64,000 bases of DNA from Rhodanobacter sp. Soil772. GTDB lineage: Bacteria > Pseudomonadota > Gammaproteobacteria > Xanthomonadales > Rhodanobacteraceae. Below, in pieces: positions 8,895-19,348 of the stretch. The position numbers and the translations under genes were made by a program. The first letter of the stretch is position 1; the number at the start of each line of letters is the position of its first letter. Where the stretch lies: NCBI RefSeq assembly GCF_001428385.1, contig NZ_LMSK01000004.1, positions 211,437 to 275,436 of the forward strand. Reading direction: 5' to 3'. The notes beneath the pieces were generated by a model. It made no database searches. It was not told the origin of the DNA and worked only from the letters and a program-made list of their open reading frames with translations.

Positions 8895-9758
8895 TTATTC
8901 GAAACCGATCTCGAACGCCACCGCCTTGTCGCCCGGGTCCTCCACTTCCAGCAGCAGCACGGCGCTGCCGCCCGGCGCCAGGCCATGGCGCAGGATCGTG
9001 GCGTCGTCTAGGTACTCGGCCGGCTGCAGGCGGCGCATCGCGATGCGCTGGCCCTGTGCGTTCGACAAGGTGATCGTCAGCACCGGCCAGGGCTGCGCGA
9101 AGGTGGCGTCGTTGCGCACGCTGGCGCTGATCATCAGCGCGCCGGCGACGCTGGGATGCGCCTGCACGTTGCTGGCCAGCAGGCGCAGTTGCTGCGGCGC
9201 GGCGACCAGCGGCAGCTCGCAGCCGAGCATGGCACAGCTGCCGCGCAGCCAGCCGCCCACGGTGGGGTTGCGGATCAGGTCGTCGCGCTTGGCCCAGGCC
9301 AGCTGGGCGACGAGCAGCAGTGCGAGCAGCAGGCACGCCGCGACCCATGGCCAGCGCCGTTCGCCGGACGAACGCCGGTGCCGCCGCCGCTCGCGCCGGG
9401 TCGGTCGTTCATGCTGGCGTGTTTGTGGTTCGCGGGCGAAACGCGGTGCGAAGACCAGTTGCGAGAAGTCCTCGACGGCCGGCCGGGGTGCCGCCGTCGT
9501 CACCATCTCGTCGGCGACGACCACCGCCGGCGGATCAGGCCGCGGCCGATAGACCACCAGGTCGAGCAGTGGCGGCTCGAACGCGGGTTCGTTGACCGGC
9601 AGCTCGGCGAACGGTTCCGGCGGCAATTGCTCGGTGAGCGTGGCGAGGCTGTCAAAGCCGGCCTCGCAATGTCCGCACACGACGTGGCCGTGCGCTTTCG
9701 CTAGCGTCTGCGCATCCAGCGAAAACACGGACAGGCATTCGGGACATTGTGTGTACAT
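8895..9758 (-). CDS. Zinc-ribbon / DUF3426 domain membrane protein
   Basis: 287 residues in three parts. The N-terminus is a zinc ribbon of the MJ0042 type, MYTQCPECLSVFSLDAQTL followed by GHVVCGHCEAGFDSL, with CxxC pairs about 20 residues apart. A variable Pro-rich linker and an RRERRRHRRSS basic patch lead to one transmembrane helix (WVAACLLLALLLVAQLAWA, near residue 150). The C-terminal ~120 residues are DUF3426, here with LLASNVQAHPSVAGALMISA and VRNDATFAQPWPVLTITL. DUF3426 genes commonly lie beside prmA, as here (73 bp). The start was placed at the Met that begins the zinc ribbon, since upstream sequence in the frame is not conserved. The function is unknown. Confidence 0.85.
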   Translation of the reverse strand: MYTQCPECLSVFSLDAQTLAKAHGHVVCGHCEAGFDSLATLTEQLPPEPFAELPVNEPAFEPPLLDLVVYRPRPDPPAVVVADEMVTTAAPRPAVEDFSQLVFAPRFAREPQTRQHERPTRRERRRHRRSSGERRWPWVAACLLLALLLVAQLAWAKRDDLIRNPTVGGWLRGSCAMLGCELPLVAAPQQLRLLASNVQAHPSVAGALMISASVRNDATFAQPWPVLTITLSNAQGQRIAMRRLQPAEYLDDATILRHGLAPGGSAVLLLEVEDPGDKAVAFEIGFE

Positions 9759-9831
9759 GCAGGCCGCTTTGAATCGGTGTCCGGCAAGCTTAGCAGGGTG
9801 ATCGCGCGGGCAAGCCGGCGGTCCGGTGGCC

Positions 9832-10731
9832 TCAGCCGCGGCGACGGCCGCTGATGCGCACCCAGTCCTCGCGGCTGTCCACGCGCAACTCGTCGAACCA
9901 TTCGGCATAGCGCTGCAGCAGTTCGTCCTGCTGGCCGGCGAGGATGCCGGAGATCGCGAACGGCGCGCCGGGTTTCGCCGCGGCGGCGAAGGTCGGCGCC
10001 AGTTCGCCGAGCGGGCCGGCGAGGATGTTGGCGATGAACACGTCGGCCTGTTCGGCTTCCACATCCTCGGGCAGGAACAGTGCAAGGCGGTCGGCCACGC
10101 CGTTGCGTTCGGCGTTGTCGGCCGAGGCGGTGAGTGCCTGCGGGTCGTTGTCGACACCGACCGCGCTGGCCGCGCCGAGCTTCAGCGCGGCGATCGCCAG
10201 GATGCCCGAGCCGCAGCCGTAGTCGGTAATGGTCTTGCCGGCAAGGTTCAGGCCGTCCAGCCATTCCAGGCACAGCGCGGTGGTGGGGTGGGTGCCGCTG
10301 CCGAAGGCGAGGCCGGGATCGAGGCGCACGATCACGAGGCCATCGTCGACGGGAGGCTCGATGTTCCACGGATAGATCCACAGCCGGCGGCCGAACGGCA
10401 TCGGCTTGAACTGGTCCATCCATGCACGCTCCCAGTCCTGGTCGGCGACTTCGGCGAAGCTCAGCTGGTCGGGTTCCAGCCATGGCAGCAGCTCGCCCAA
10501 CGCGGCGCTGAGGCCGCGCCGGTCGGCGTGTTCGTCGAACAGCGCGTGCAGGGTGATCGTCGGCCACAACGGCAGCTCGCCCACGCCCGGTTCGAAGATC
10601 GCCTGCTCGTCCGGCGTCTCCGCATCGGCGTCCTGCAGGGTGATCGACAGTGCGCCGAGATCGTCCAGCGCTTCCTCCGCGCCGGGCTGCTGCTCGGTGC
10701 GGACGATCAGGGAGAGTTCAAGGAAGGGCAT
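9832..10731 (-). CDS. prmA: Ribosomal protein L11 methyltransferase
   Basis: 299-residue class I SAM-dependent methyltransferase that trimethylates L11 at several amino groups. It starts MPFLELSLIVRTEQQPGAEE, the N-terminal substrate-recognition domain. The linker motif DPGLAFGSGTHPTTALCLEW precedes the SAM-binding GCGSGILAIAALKLGA (motif I) and VGVDNDPQAL (motif II). The catalytic-domain motif FIANILAGPL is present. It is part of the minus-strand accB-accC-prmA run, 59 bp after accC. Confidence 0.97.
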   Translation of the reverse strand: MPFLELSLIVRTEQQPGAEEALDDLGALSITLQDADAETPDEQAIFEPGVGELPLWPTITLHALFDEHADRRGLSAALGELLPWLEPDQLSFAEVADQDWERAWMDQFKPMPFGRRLWIYPWNIEPPVDDGLVIVRLDPGLAFGSGTHPTTALCLEWLDGLNLAGKTITDYGCGSGILAIAALKLGAASAVGVDNDPQALTASADNAERNGVADRLALFLPEDVEAEQADVFIANILAGPLGELAPTFAAAAKPGAPFAISGILAGQQDELLQRYAEWFDELRVDSREDWVRISGRRRG

Positions 10732-10790
10732 GGGCGAGGAACGAATGATGAGGAGTGAGAAGGGTGGGTGGTGACGCGCTTACGTGCTTC

Positions 10791-12167
10791 TCACTGCTCC
10801 CCGCTCGTTGCCGCATTCTTTTCCTTCTGCTCGGCCATCCGCTTCTCCAGGTAGTGGATGTTCTGGCCGCCATGGTGGAAACCGGCATCGGCCATGATCC
10901 GCTGCTGCAGCGGGATGTTGCACTTGACGCCCTCGATCACCGTCTCGGCCAGCGCCAGGCGCATGCGCGCGATCGCGGTCTCGCGGTCGGGGCCGTGCAC
11001 GATCAGCTTGCCGATCATCGAATCGTAGTTCGGCGGGATGCGGTAGCCGTCGTACAGGTGGGTATCCACGCGCACGCCGGGGCCGCCGGGCGCCTCGAAG
11101 CGCTTCACCGTGCCGGGGCTGGGCATGAAGGTGTCCGGGTCCTCGGCGTTGATGCGGCACTCGATCGCGTGGCCGTGCACGACGATGTCTTCCTGCCGCA
11201 GCGTGAGCTTCTCGCCGCCGGCGATCAGCAACTGCTCGCGCACCAGGTCGACGCCGGTGATGAACTCGGTTACCGGATGCTCGACCTGGATGCGGGTGTT
11301 CATCTCGATGAAGTAGAAGCGGCCGTTCTCGTACAGGAACTCGAACGTGCCGGCGCCGCGGTAGTTGATGCGCAGGCAGGCGTCGACGCAGACCTTGCCG
11401 ATCGCCGCGCGCTGCTCGGGCGTGATGCCCGGTGCCGGCGCTTCCTCGACCACTTTCTGGTGGCGGCGCTGCATCGAGCAGTCGCGTTCGCCCAGGTGGA
11501 TCGCGTGGCCCTGGCCATCGGCGAGCACCTGGATTTCCACGTGGCGCGGATTCTCCAGGAACTTCTCCATGTACACCTGTTCGTTGCCGAACGCGGCTTT
11601 CGCTTCGGCCTTGGTCATGGTGATCGCGTTGCCCAGGTGCGCCTCGGTGCGCACCACGCGCATGCCGCGGCCGCCGCCGCCGCCGGCGGCCTTGATGATC
11701 ACCGGGTAGCCGATCTCGCGCGCGATCTTGATGTTGGTGTCGACGTCTTCGCCGAGCGGGCCGCCGGAACCGGGCACGCACGGCACGCCGGCGGCCTTCA
11801 TCGCGCGGATCGCCTCGACCTTGTCGCCCATCAGGCGGATCACCTCGGCGGTAGGGCCGATGAAGATGAAGCCGGACTGCTCCACCTGCTCGGCGAAGTC
11901 GGCGCGCTCGGACAGGAAGCCGTAGCCGGGGTGGATCGCCTGGGCGTCGGTGATCTCCGCCGCCGCGATGATCCGCGGAATGTTGAGATAGCTGTCGACC
12001 GACGGCCCGGGGCCAATACAGATCGACTCGTCGGCGAGGCCGACGTGCTTCAGGTTGCGATCCACGGTGGAATGCACCGCCACGGTCTTGATGCCAAGGC
12101 TGTGGCAGGCGCGCAATACACGCAGCGCGATTTCGCCGCGGTTGGCGATGACGACTTTTTCTAGCAT
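10791..12167 (-). CDS. accC: Acetyl-CoA carboxylase, biotin carboxylase subunit
   Basis: 458 residues. It carboxylates the biotin on AccB using ATP and bicarbonate, the first committed step of fatty acid synthesis. It starts [20 protein letters not shown]. The ATP-grasp domain has the glycine-rich loop [14 protein letters not shown] (about residues 160-175). Later signatures include [32 protein letters not shown] and [11 protein letters not shown]. Oddity: its ATG directly abuts the heptamer array of an inserted element (12168-12611), which has replaced the usual short accB-accC spacer, so no Shine-Dalgarno lies in the normal window; the bases before ATG are GAATCCC repeats. Confidence 0.97.
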   Translation of the reverse strand: MLEKVVIANRGEIALRVLRACHSLGIKTVAVHSTVDRNLKHVGLADESICIGPGPSVDSYLNIPRIIAAAEITDAQAIHPGYGFLSERADFAEQVEQSGFIFIGPTAEVIRLMGDKVEAIRAMKAAGVPCVPGSGGPLGEDVDTNIKIAREIGYPVIIKAAGGGGGRGMRVVRTEAHLGNAITMTKAEAKAAFGNEQVYMEKFLENPRHVEIQVLADGQGHAIHLGERDCSMQRRHQKVVEEAPAPGITPEQRAAIGKVCVDACLRINYRGAGTFEFLYENGRFYFIEMNTRIQVEHPVTEFITGVDLVREQLLIAGGEKLTLRQEDIVVHGHAIECRINAEDPDTFMPSPGTVKRFEAPGGPGVRVDTHLYDGYRIPPNYDSMIGKLIVHGPDRETAIARMRLALAETVIEGVKCNIPLQQRIMADAGFHHGGQNIHYLEKRMAEQKEKNAATSGEQ

Positions 12168-12611
12168 GGGATTCGGGATTCGGGATTTGGGATTTGTAAG
12201 AGCAGGATCTGGCGTTGCATCAGCTGCCTCTCTTGGATTCGATGGATCGGATCAGCGCGTTGAGTTTGGCGAAGACCCGATTGGCCAGTTCGGTTACACC
12301 TCGTGTGTCGGAGACGTAAGTGAGTCGTTCGGCGATCTGCAGTTGTGTATCCAGCTCGGACAGCGAGCCGCGGGCCATGGACAGGAATCGAAGGTACTCG
12401 GGTGTGGATTTTCGAGCCGCACCCTCCGCGATGTTCGACGGGATGCTGATGGCTGCGCGTCGCAATTGCGAAGTGAGACCAAAGCGCTCGGAGTCCGGGA
12501 AATCAGTACTGATTCGATAAATGGCTTCGACGAGATCCATGGCATCTTGCCAGACCTGCAGGCCTTCATGCGGCCGCTTGAACGAATCCCGAATCCCCAT
12601 TCCCGAATCCC
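12168..12611. mobile_element. Heptamer-bounded element carrying a four-helix-bundle gene, inserted between accB and accC
   Basis: A 444-bp unit with 28-bp inverted ends, each made of four heptamers. Left end 12168-12195: GGGATTC, GGGATTC, GGGATTT, GGGATTT. Right end 12584-12611, read on the minus strand from the outside: GGGATTC, GGGAATG, GGGATTC, GGGATTC. Just inside each end comes a related GTnnnAGC motif. The unit begins directly at the accC ATG and ends 6 bp before the accB stop codon. Inside is the 126-residue four-helix-bundle gene. The end structure matches 17464-17583. Calling it mobile is an inference from inverted ends, precise insertion and a second copy; no transposase or obvious target-site duplication is visible. 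Confidence 0.65.
12220..12600 (-). CDS. Four helix bundle protein (23S rRNA-intervening-sequence / Avd-like family)
   Basis: 126 residues, almost wholly helical, with the family hallmark [19 protein letters not shown] near residues 47-65 and helices such as [20 protein letters not shown]. Members of this family form pentameric bundles and occur in 23S rRNA intervening sequences and beside diversity-generating retroelements (Avd). Here neither a reverse transcriptase nor rRNA is present. The ATG lies inside the right heptamer array, so the first residues (MGIRDS) are encoded by repeat units. It splits the accB-accC operon and reads with it. A role in moving or maintaining the heptamer element is a hypothesis only. 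Confidence 0.85.
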   Translation of the reverse strand: MGIRDSFKRPHEGLQVWQDAMDLVEAIYRISTDFPDSERFGLTSQLRRAAISIPSNIAEGAARKSTPEYLRFLSMARGSLSELDTQLQIAERLTYVSDTRGVTELANRVFAKLNALIRSIESKRGS

Positions 12612-12617
12612 GGCCCT

Positions 12618-13076
12618 TCAGGCAATCACGAACATGGGTTCGTCGAATTCCACCGGCTGGCCGTTCTCGACCAGGATCGCCTGTACGGTGCCGGCCACGT
12701 CGGCCTCGATCTGGTTGAACATCTTCATCGCCTCGATGATGCCCAGCGTTTCGCCGGCCTTGACCTGCTGGCCGACCTTGACGAAGGCGGGCGTGCCGGG
12801 GGTGGCCGACGCGTAGAACGTGCCGACCATCGGCGCTTTCACCACGTGGCCTGCCGGCAGCGCATTCGCGACGGGCGCCTCGACGACGGCTGCAGGCGCG
12901 GCAGCAACCGGGGCGGCGGCCACGGCGACTGGGGCCGCCGGTGCAGCGGCGACCGGTGCGGTGTTCTTCGGCACGCGCGACAGGCGGACGACTTCCTCGC
13001 CCTCCTTGATTTCCAGTTCGGCGAGGTTGGATTCCTCGAGCAAGTCGATCAGCTTCTTGATTTTGCGCAAATCCAT
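12618..13076 (-). CDS. accB: Acetyl-CoA carboxylase biotin carboxyl carrier protein
   Basis: 152 residues. The N-terminal ~35 residues ([20 protein letters not shown]) are followed by an Ala/Pro/Val-rich mobile linker (about 40-75). The C-terminal biotinyl domain has the biotin-attachment motif EAMKM, the Lys being the biotinylation site, inside [20 protein letters not shown]. It carries carboxyl groups between AccC and the carboxyltransferase. It is followed by the inserted element instead of directly by accC. aroQ is 77 bp upstream on the same strand. Confidence 0.97.
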   Translation of the reverse strand: MDLRKIKKLIDLLEESNLAELEIKEGEEVVRLSRVPKNTAPVAAAPAAPVAVAAAPVAAAPAAVVEAPVANALPAGHVVKAPMVGTFYASATPGTPAFVKVGQQVKAGETLGIIEAMKMFNQIEADVAGTVQAILVENGQPVEFDEPMFVIA

Positions 13077-13153
13077 CGGATCAGCCTTTGGTCAGTCATG
13101 CCACCGCTTGGGTGGCCGGGGGTGAATGGGGTGTGGCCGCGCGGGCCGGGGCG

Positions 13154-13606
13154 TCAGGGTGCGGCGCTTGCCTGCAACCGTTGCAGCGCCGCGTCCAGCG
13201 CCAGCCGGTAACTGTCGCCGCCGAAGCCGCAGATCACGCCGAGCGCGATGTCGGACAGGTAGGAGTGGTGGCGGAACGGCTCGCGGGCGAACACGTTCGA
13301 CAGATGCACCTCGATGAACGGGATCGCCGTCGCGGCGAACGCGTCGCGCAGCGCGATGCTGGTGTGGGTGAACGCGCCGGCGTTGCACAGGATCATCGCG
13401 GTGCGGTCGTCGCGGCCCTGATGGATGCGCCCGACCAGCTCGTGCTCGGCGTTGGACTGGAAGCAGACCAGTTCGTGCCCGGCCGCCTGCGCTCGCTCGG
13501 CCAGCTGCTGGTTGATGTCGGCCAGCGTCTCGCGGCCGTAGATCTGCGGCTCGCGTGCACCCAGCAGGTTGAGATTGGGTCCATGCAGGACCAGGATCTT
13601 CGCCAC
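13154..13606 (-). CDS. aroQ: Type II 3-dehydroquinate dehydratase
   Basis: 150 residues with a GTG start. It dehydrates 3-dehydroquinate in the shikimate pathway. The family N-terminus [20 protein letters not shown] begins at residue 4, including the catalytic Tyr after GAREPQI. Further motifs are [33 protein letters not shown] and [18 protein letters not shown], which holds the catalytic His. Upstream ATG starts in this frame (up to 13780) would add ~58 non-conserved residues, so the GTG that yields the canonical N-terminus was chosen. It heads the aroQ-accB-accC order typical of gammaproteobacteria. Confidence 0.95.
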   Translation of the reverse strand: MAKILVLHGPNLNLLGAREPQIYGRETLADINQQLAERAQAAGHELVCFQSNAEHELVGRIHQGRDDRTAMILCNAGAFTHTSIALRDAFAATAIPFIEVHLSNVFAREPFRHHSYLSDIALGVICGFGGDSYRLALDAALQRLQASAAP

Positions 13607-13749
13607 GAAATCGTCCAGCCGACGTCCGGAGGTCCCGGAACCCGGCGCAGTGTGCGCGCAGTCGGGAATCTTGTCCAGTTCGCCGCAGATCGGCGATGTT
13701 TGCCGGAGAAGCGTCGGGTTTCCGTGCGTAAGCGTATGTCGGCGCGGGC

Positions 13750-14289
13750 TTAGCGCTGCTCGTGCCCTGGCGCCAGCCACTGTTCCAGCTGGGCCGCAGA
13801 CAGCGGGCCGGCGTGTGTCGCCAAGATGTGCCCATCGGCACCGATCAGCACGCTATATGGGAGAACCTGATGGATATTGCCCAGTTGCAACGAGGTGCTT
13901 GGCGGGCTCATCTGGCCGATCAAGATCGGGTAATTCACCGGATGTGCGGCCAAAAATGCCCGAACGTGAGCGGATTCGTCCATCGCAATACCGATCACGA
14001 TCGGTGCATGTTCGCCGAACTTCTCTTGCGCCCTGGTCAATGCAGGCATCTCGGCGAGGCAGGGTACGCACCAGCTGGCCCAGAAATTCAGCAGCACCCG
14101 GCGGCCACGATAGTCGCCCAGCAGGTGCGGCTTGCCGTCGAGATCGGGCAGGCTGATCGCCGGTAGCGGCTGGCCGATCGCAGGCGTACCCATCGGCGCC
14201 GGCTGCTGGCTGCGGTGCTGCGCATAGCCGCCGAGCGCCGCGGCCAGCACCGCCAGGCCGAGGATCAGCCAGTTGCTGCGGCTCAGCAT
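13750..14289 (-). CDS. TlpA/ResA-type periplasmic thioredoxin
   Basis: 179 residues. An N-terminal anchor or signal helix ([18 protein letters not shown]) is followed by a thioredoxin fold with the redox-active site WASWCVPC near residue 77. PIGQPLPA-type and [19 protein letters not shown] segments are typical of TlpA/ResA proteins. It probably receives electrons from DsbD to keep periplasmic cysteines reduced, for example in cytochrome c assembly. The start overlaps the dsbD stop (TGATG at 14287-14291), implying translational coupling and shared function. Confidence 0.9.
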   Translation of the reverse strand: MLSRSNWLILGLAVLAAALGGYAQHRSQQPAPMGTPAIGQPLPAISLPDLDGKPHLLGDYRGRRVLLNFWASWCVPCLAEMPALTRAQEKFGEHAPIVIGIAMDESAHVRAFLAAHPVNYPILIGQMSPPSTSLQLGNIHQVLPYSVLIGADGHILATHAGPLSAAQLEQWLAPGHEQR

Positions 14290-16475
14290 CAGCGCGCCGC
14301 TTCCGTCAGCGCCTGCTCGACCATCGAGGAGGTCAGCACGGTGGACAGCTGCCTGCCGGGGCCGCCGTTTTTCGGGAACACCACGTACAGCGGCACGCCG
14401 GGCGAGTTGTACTGCTTGAGGAAGGCGCTGATGGTCGGGTTGACGTCGGTCCAGTCGCCCTTCATGTACACCGCGCCGGTACGCTGCAGCAGGTCGCGGA
14501 ACGCCTGCGTGTCCAGCACTGCGTGCTCGTTCGCCTTGCAGGTGACGCACCAGTCGGCGGTCATGTCGACAAAAACGGGTGTGCCGGCCGCGCGCAGTTC
14601 GGCGAGCTTTTCCGGGCTGTAGGCAACCACGCCTTCCTCGGCCGCGGCCGTGCTCGACGGCGGCGGCACGTGGGCGAGCAGGTACATCGGCACCAGGGTG
14701 GCAAGCGCCAGCACCGCCACCGCGACCTTGCTGGGCGCGCCGCGCGAGCGGCTGCGCTCGAACCACCACAGCGTCATCGCCAGCAGCACCATCGCCACCA
14801 GCACCAGGCCAACCGCGTCGGCACCGCGCTGGTTCGCCAGCACCCATACCAGCCATGCGGCGGTGAGATACATCGGGAACGCCAGCACCTGCTTCAACGT
14901 TTCCATCCAGCGCCCCGGCTTCGGCAGCAGGCGCGCCAGCGCCGGCACGAAACCGATCAGCAGGAACGGCAGTGCCAGCCCCACGCCCAACGCAAGGAAT
15001 ACCAGCAGGGCGGACAGCATCGGCGCGGCGAACGCATACGCCAGCGCGCTGCCCATGAATGGCGCGGTGCACGGGCTGGCCACCACCACCGCCAGCACGC
15101 CGGTGAAGAAGTCGCCCGCCGGGCCCGAACGCGCGGCGAGGCCGGCGCCGGTATTGCCCAGCGAGGCGCCGAACTGCACCACGCCGGACATCGACAGGCC
15201 GACCGCCAGCATCACGCAGGCCAGCGCGCCGACCAGCAGCGGCTGCTGCAGTTGCGAGCCCCAGCCCAGTGCGTGGCCGGCCGTACGCAGGGCGAGGATG
15301 CCCACTCCCAGCGCAGCGAAACTGCACAGCACGCCGGCGGTATAGAACAGCGCGTGGCGGCGTGCCGTGGCGCGGTCACCACCGCTTTCCAGCACGCTGA
15401 CCGCCTTGATCGACAGCACCGGCAGCACGCACGGCATCAGATTCAGCACCAGCCCGCCGCCCAGCGCCAGCAGCAGCGCGGCGATCAGGCTGACCTGCAG
15501 CGGGCCGCCGGCGAGATCGGCCGGCGGCAGTTCCGGCGCCACGGCACCGGACGCCACCGCACCGCTGTCCAGGTCGATGTTCACCGTGCGCGTCATCAAC
15601 GGATAGCACAGGCCGCCGTCCTGGCAACCCTGGAAGCTCGCCTGCAGGGTGAGCTGCTGGCGGCCGGCCAGATCGCCTTCCAGCGTCACCGGCAGCTCGA
15701 CCTGGTCGAAGTACACGGTGACGTCGCCGTAGTGTTCGTCGTGGTGCGCGGTGCCGGCCGGCCACGCGGGTTTCAACGCGAGGCCGGCAGCATCCTGGAG
15801 CTTCAGCGTGGTCTGGTCGCGGTACAGGTAGTAACCCTTCGGCATCGTCCAGCGCAGCAGCAACTGCTGCGGACCCTGCGCCAGCGCCTCGAAGCGGAAC
15901 GCCTGCTCGGCCGGCAGCGGCGCTCCGGTCGTGCCGGTGCCCGTGTTGCTACCGAGCTGGCTGAGCGCCGCGCCCAACGCGTTGCCGGCCGCCGGCGTGG
16001 CCGCGACGCCGGTATTGGCCGGCAGCGGCAGATCCAGCTTCTCGGTATGCGGCGGGTAGCAGATCTTCGGATCGACCTCGTGGCAGCCCTGGTACTGCAC
16101 GCTCAATTGCAACCGCGTGGTACCGGCGGCGACGGTGTACGGGACGCTGGCATCGACGCCGTGGTGGTAGGTCTCCACGTCGCCGAGGTATTCGTCGTGG
16201 TGCTTCTCGCCGTCGGGCAGTTGCGCCTCGCCCAGGGTGACGCCGTCGCCGCCCTTGAACTTCATGCGGCCGCGGTAGAGGTAGTAGTCCGGCGCGATCG
16301 TCCAGTGCAGCTTCAGCACGCCGGGCGTGGCGGCGTCGGCGCTCAGCTTGTACGCCTCGGTCACCGGCAGCAGGTCGGCGGTGTCCTGTGCGAACGCAGG
16401 CAGCGCACCGAGCAGCAGGCTCAGCCAGACAAGCAGACGAACGGCCATTCGGCCGGTAAACAACGGTCGCATCAC
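14289..16475 (-). CDS. dsbD: Thiol:disulfide interchange protein DsbD with duplicated N-terminal domain
   Basis: 728 residues versus 565 in E. coli. It moves electrons from cytoplasmic thioredoxin across the inner membrane. After a signal peptide (VRLLVWLSLLLGALPAFA) come two DsbD-alpha domains in tandem. The first has YYLYRGRMKF and a Cys pair in YQGCHEVDPKICYPP; the second has YYLYRDQTTLKL and FQGCQDGGLCYP. Eight membrane helices follow, including MPCVLPVLSIKA and VVASPCTAPFMG, which carry the two membrane cysteines. The C-terminal thioredoxin domain has the site DWCVTCK. The duplicated sensor domain explains the extra length. It is coupled to the TlpA-type gene downstream. Confidence 0.95.
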   Translation of the reverse strand: MMRPLFTGRMAVRLLVWLSLLLGALPAFAQDTADLLPVTEAYKLSADAATPGVLKLHWTIAPDYYLYRGRMKFKGGDGVTLGEAQLPDGEKHHDEYLGDVETYHHGVDASVPYTVAAGTTRLQLSVQYQGCHEVDPKICYPPHTEKLDLPLPANTGVAATPAAGNALGAALSQLGSNTGTGTTGAPLPAEQAFRFEALAQGPQQLLLRWTMPKGYYLYRDQTTLKLQDAAGLALKPAWPAGTAHHDEHYGDVTVYFDQVELPVTLEGDLAGRQQLTLQASFQGCQDGGLCYPLMTRTVNIDLDSGAVASGAVAPELPPADLAGGPLQVSLIAALLLALGGGLVLNLMPCVLPVLSIKAVSVLESGGDRATARRHALFYTAGVLCSFAALGVGILALRTAGHALGWGSQLQQPLLVGALACVMLAVGLSMSGVVQFGASLGNTGAGLAARSGPAGDFFTGVLAVVVASPCTAPFMGSALAYAFAAPMLSALLVFLALGVGLALPFLLIGFVPALARLLPKPGRWMETLKQVLAFPMYLTAAWLVWVLANQRGADAVGLVLVAMVLLAMTLWWFERSRSRGAPSKVAVAVLALATLVPMYLLAHVPPPSSTAAAEEGVVAYSPEKLAELRAAGTPVFVDMTADWCVTCKANEHAVLDTQAFRDLLQRTGAVYMKGDWTDVNPTISAFLKQYNSPGVPLYVVFPKNGGPGRQLSTVLTSSMVEQALTEAAR

Positions 16476-16588
16476 GACTCCAGCGGCGAAAACCTGCGGG
16501 GACCAGGGAGGCCGGCATTATGGCCCAGGATCGGCATCGGGACCGCGGCCTTGCCTCATTACGCCGCGCCGGTGGCGTGGCGTTGCCG

Positions 16589-16924
16589 TCAGGCGTGTGC
16601 GTTGGTGCGGACCCAGTCCAGATAGGCTTCGTGGCCGCGTTCCACCGGTACGGCGATCAGCTCCGGCAGGTCGTAGGGGTGCAATTCCAGCACTCGGGCT
16701 CTCAATGCGTCGAAGCATGCGGCGGTGGTCTTGATCAGCAGCAGCTCCTCGCTGTCGGTGGTCACCACGCCTTGCCAGCGATAGGTCGAGCCGATTCCGG
16801 GTACGCGATTGACACAGGCGGCCAGGTGCTCGCCGACCAGCGCCTCGGCGATGGCCTGGGCGCTGGCGGCGTCCGGGCAGCTGCAATAGCAAAGCAGGAC
16901 GGTGGCCGGGTCGGTCGGAGTCAT
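16589..16924 (-). CDS. cutA: CutA-type divalent cation tolerance protein
   Basis: 111 residues with the CutA1 fold hallmarks: VLLCYCSCPDAASAQAIAEA at the start, LVGEHLAACVNRVPGIGSTY, then the WQG...ELLLIKTT strand, and the C-terminal HPYDLPELIAVPVERGHEAY. CutA forms very stable trimers; the link to copper tolerance in E. coli is indirect. It lies upstream of dsbD, whose E. coli homologue is also next to cutA, and is divergent from groES. The start at 16924 was picked because the conserved region begins soon after. Confidence 0.93.
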   Translation of the reverse strand: MTPTDPATVLLCYCSCPDAASAQAIAEALVGEHLAACVNRVPGIGSTYRWQGVVTTDSEELLLIKTTAACFDALRARVLELHPYDLPELIAVPVERGHEAYLDWVRTNAHA

Positions 16925-17042
16925 GGCCAAAGCGTACCCGGGTCGCGCCGGCTGCGCGCGCCCGCGGGTGATTTCGCGGCGCGCCCTTGAAACGCGGCCT
17001 TGTTCGCCCAATAAGCTGATGCATCCCCCGTTCAAAGATCTC

Positions 17043-17070
17043 TTGCAGCGGGGTCGTATACCCGTAAAAT
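17043..17070 (+). promoter_or_regulatory. Sigma-70 promoter of groES-groEL
   Basis: -35 TTGCAG (17043-17048) and -10 TAAAAT (17065-17070) are separated by 16 bp. The -10 overlaps the first base of the CIRCE operator, which is the geometry expected for repression by HrcA. No convincing sigma-32 box was found nearby. Confidence 0.7.
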
Positions 17071-17096
17071 TGGCACTCATTTACCTTGAGTGCTAA
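17070..17096 (+). promoter_or_regulatory. CIRCE operator (HrcA-binding inverted repeat)
   Basis: TTGGCACTC - 9 nt - GAGTGCTAA, one mismatch from the consensus TTAGCACTC-N9-GAGTGCTAA. HrcA binding here represses groESL until heat or misfolded protein titrates GroEL. It lies 64 bp upstream of the groES ATG and covers the start-site region. Confidence 0.93.
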
Positions 17097-17160
17097 CAAG
17101 ACCGCAGGCCCGGGTCTTGAAAGCCTTGTCCATCAACAATCTAGTCAGCTGGAGTCATCC

Positions 17161-17454
17161 ATGAGCACACTGCGTCCGTTGCACGATCGCGTCATCGTCA
17201 AGCGTCTCGAAGAAGAGCGCGTCTCCGCCGGCGGCATCGTCATCCCCGACAGCGCCACCGAGAAGCCGACCCGCGGCAAGGTCGTCGCCGCCGGTACCGG
17301 CCTGATCATGGCCGACGGCAAGGTGCGCCCGATGTCGCTGAAGGCCGGCGATACCGTGCTGTTCGGCAAGTACGCCGGCCAGGAAATCAAGATCGACGGC
17401 GAAGACCTCGTGTTCCTGAAGGAAGACGACATCGTGGCGGTCATCGAGGGCTGA
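17161..17454 (+). CDS. groES: Co-chaperonin GroES
   Basis: 97 residues, the normal length. It starts [20 protein letters not shown], followed by the mobile loop ([18 protein letters not shown]), the roof hairpin and the C-terminal [15 protein letters not shown]. It caps GroEL during ATP-driven folding. A GGAG at 17151-17154 serves as RBS. It is controlled by the CIRCE/sigma-70 promoter and separated from groEL by 141 bp, longer than usual because of a heptamer-ended insertion. Confidence 0.98.
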   Translation: MSTLRPLHDRVIVKRLEEERVSAGGIVIPDSATEKPTRGKVVAAGTGLIMADGKVRPMSLKAGDTVLFGKYAGQEIKIDGEDLVFLKEDDIVAVIEG

Positions 17455-17463
17455 CGCCCTCGC

Positions 17464-19248
<1,785 letters not shown>

Positions 19249-19270
19249 GTTCCACGTCCAACGCACGACA

Positions 19271-19303
19271 AAAGAAAACCCCGCCACGGCGGGGTTTTCT
19301 TTT
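19271..19303 (+). terminator. Terminator of groESL
   Basis: Near-perfect palindrome AAAGAAAACCCCGCC / GGCGGGGTTTTCTTT with a GC stem and a T-rich 3' side, starting 22 bp after the groEL stop. The symmetry lets it also serve the convergent minus-strand gene. Confidence 0.9.
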
Positions 19304-19348
19304 GCGGCGCTGGAGCCCGGGCGATACCCGCCGAGCCGGTGATGTGGC

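Noticed and set aside
12220..12600. Diversity-generating retroelement around the Avd-like gene
   Set aside because: No reverse transcriptase, template repeat or variable repeat nearby; neighbours are accB and accC.
14523..16625. 700-codon plus-strand frame opposite dsbD
   Set aside because: Gln/Arg/His-rich antisense of dsbD, no recognisable motif, no RBS.
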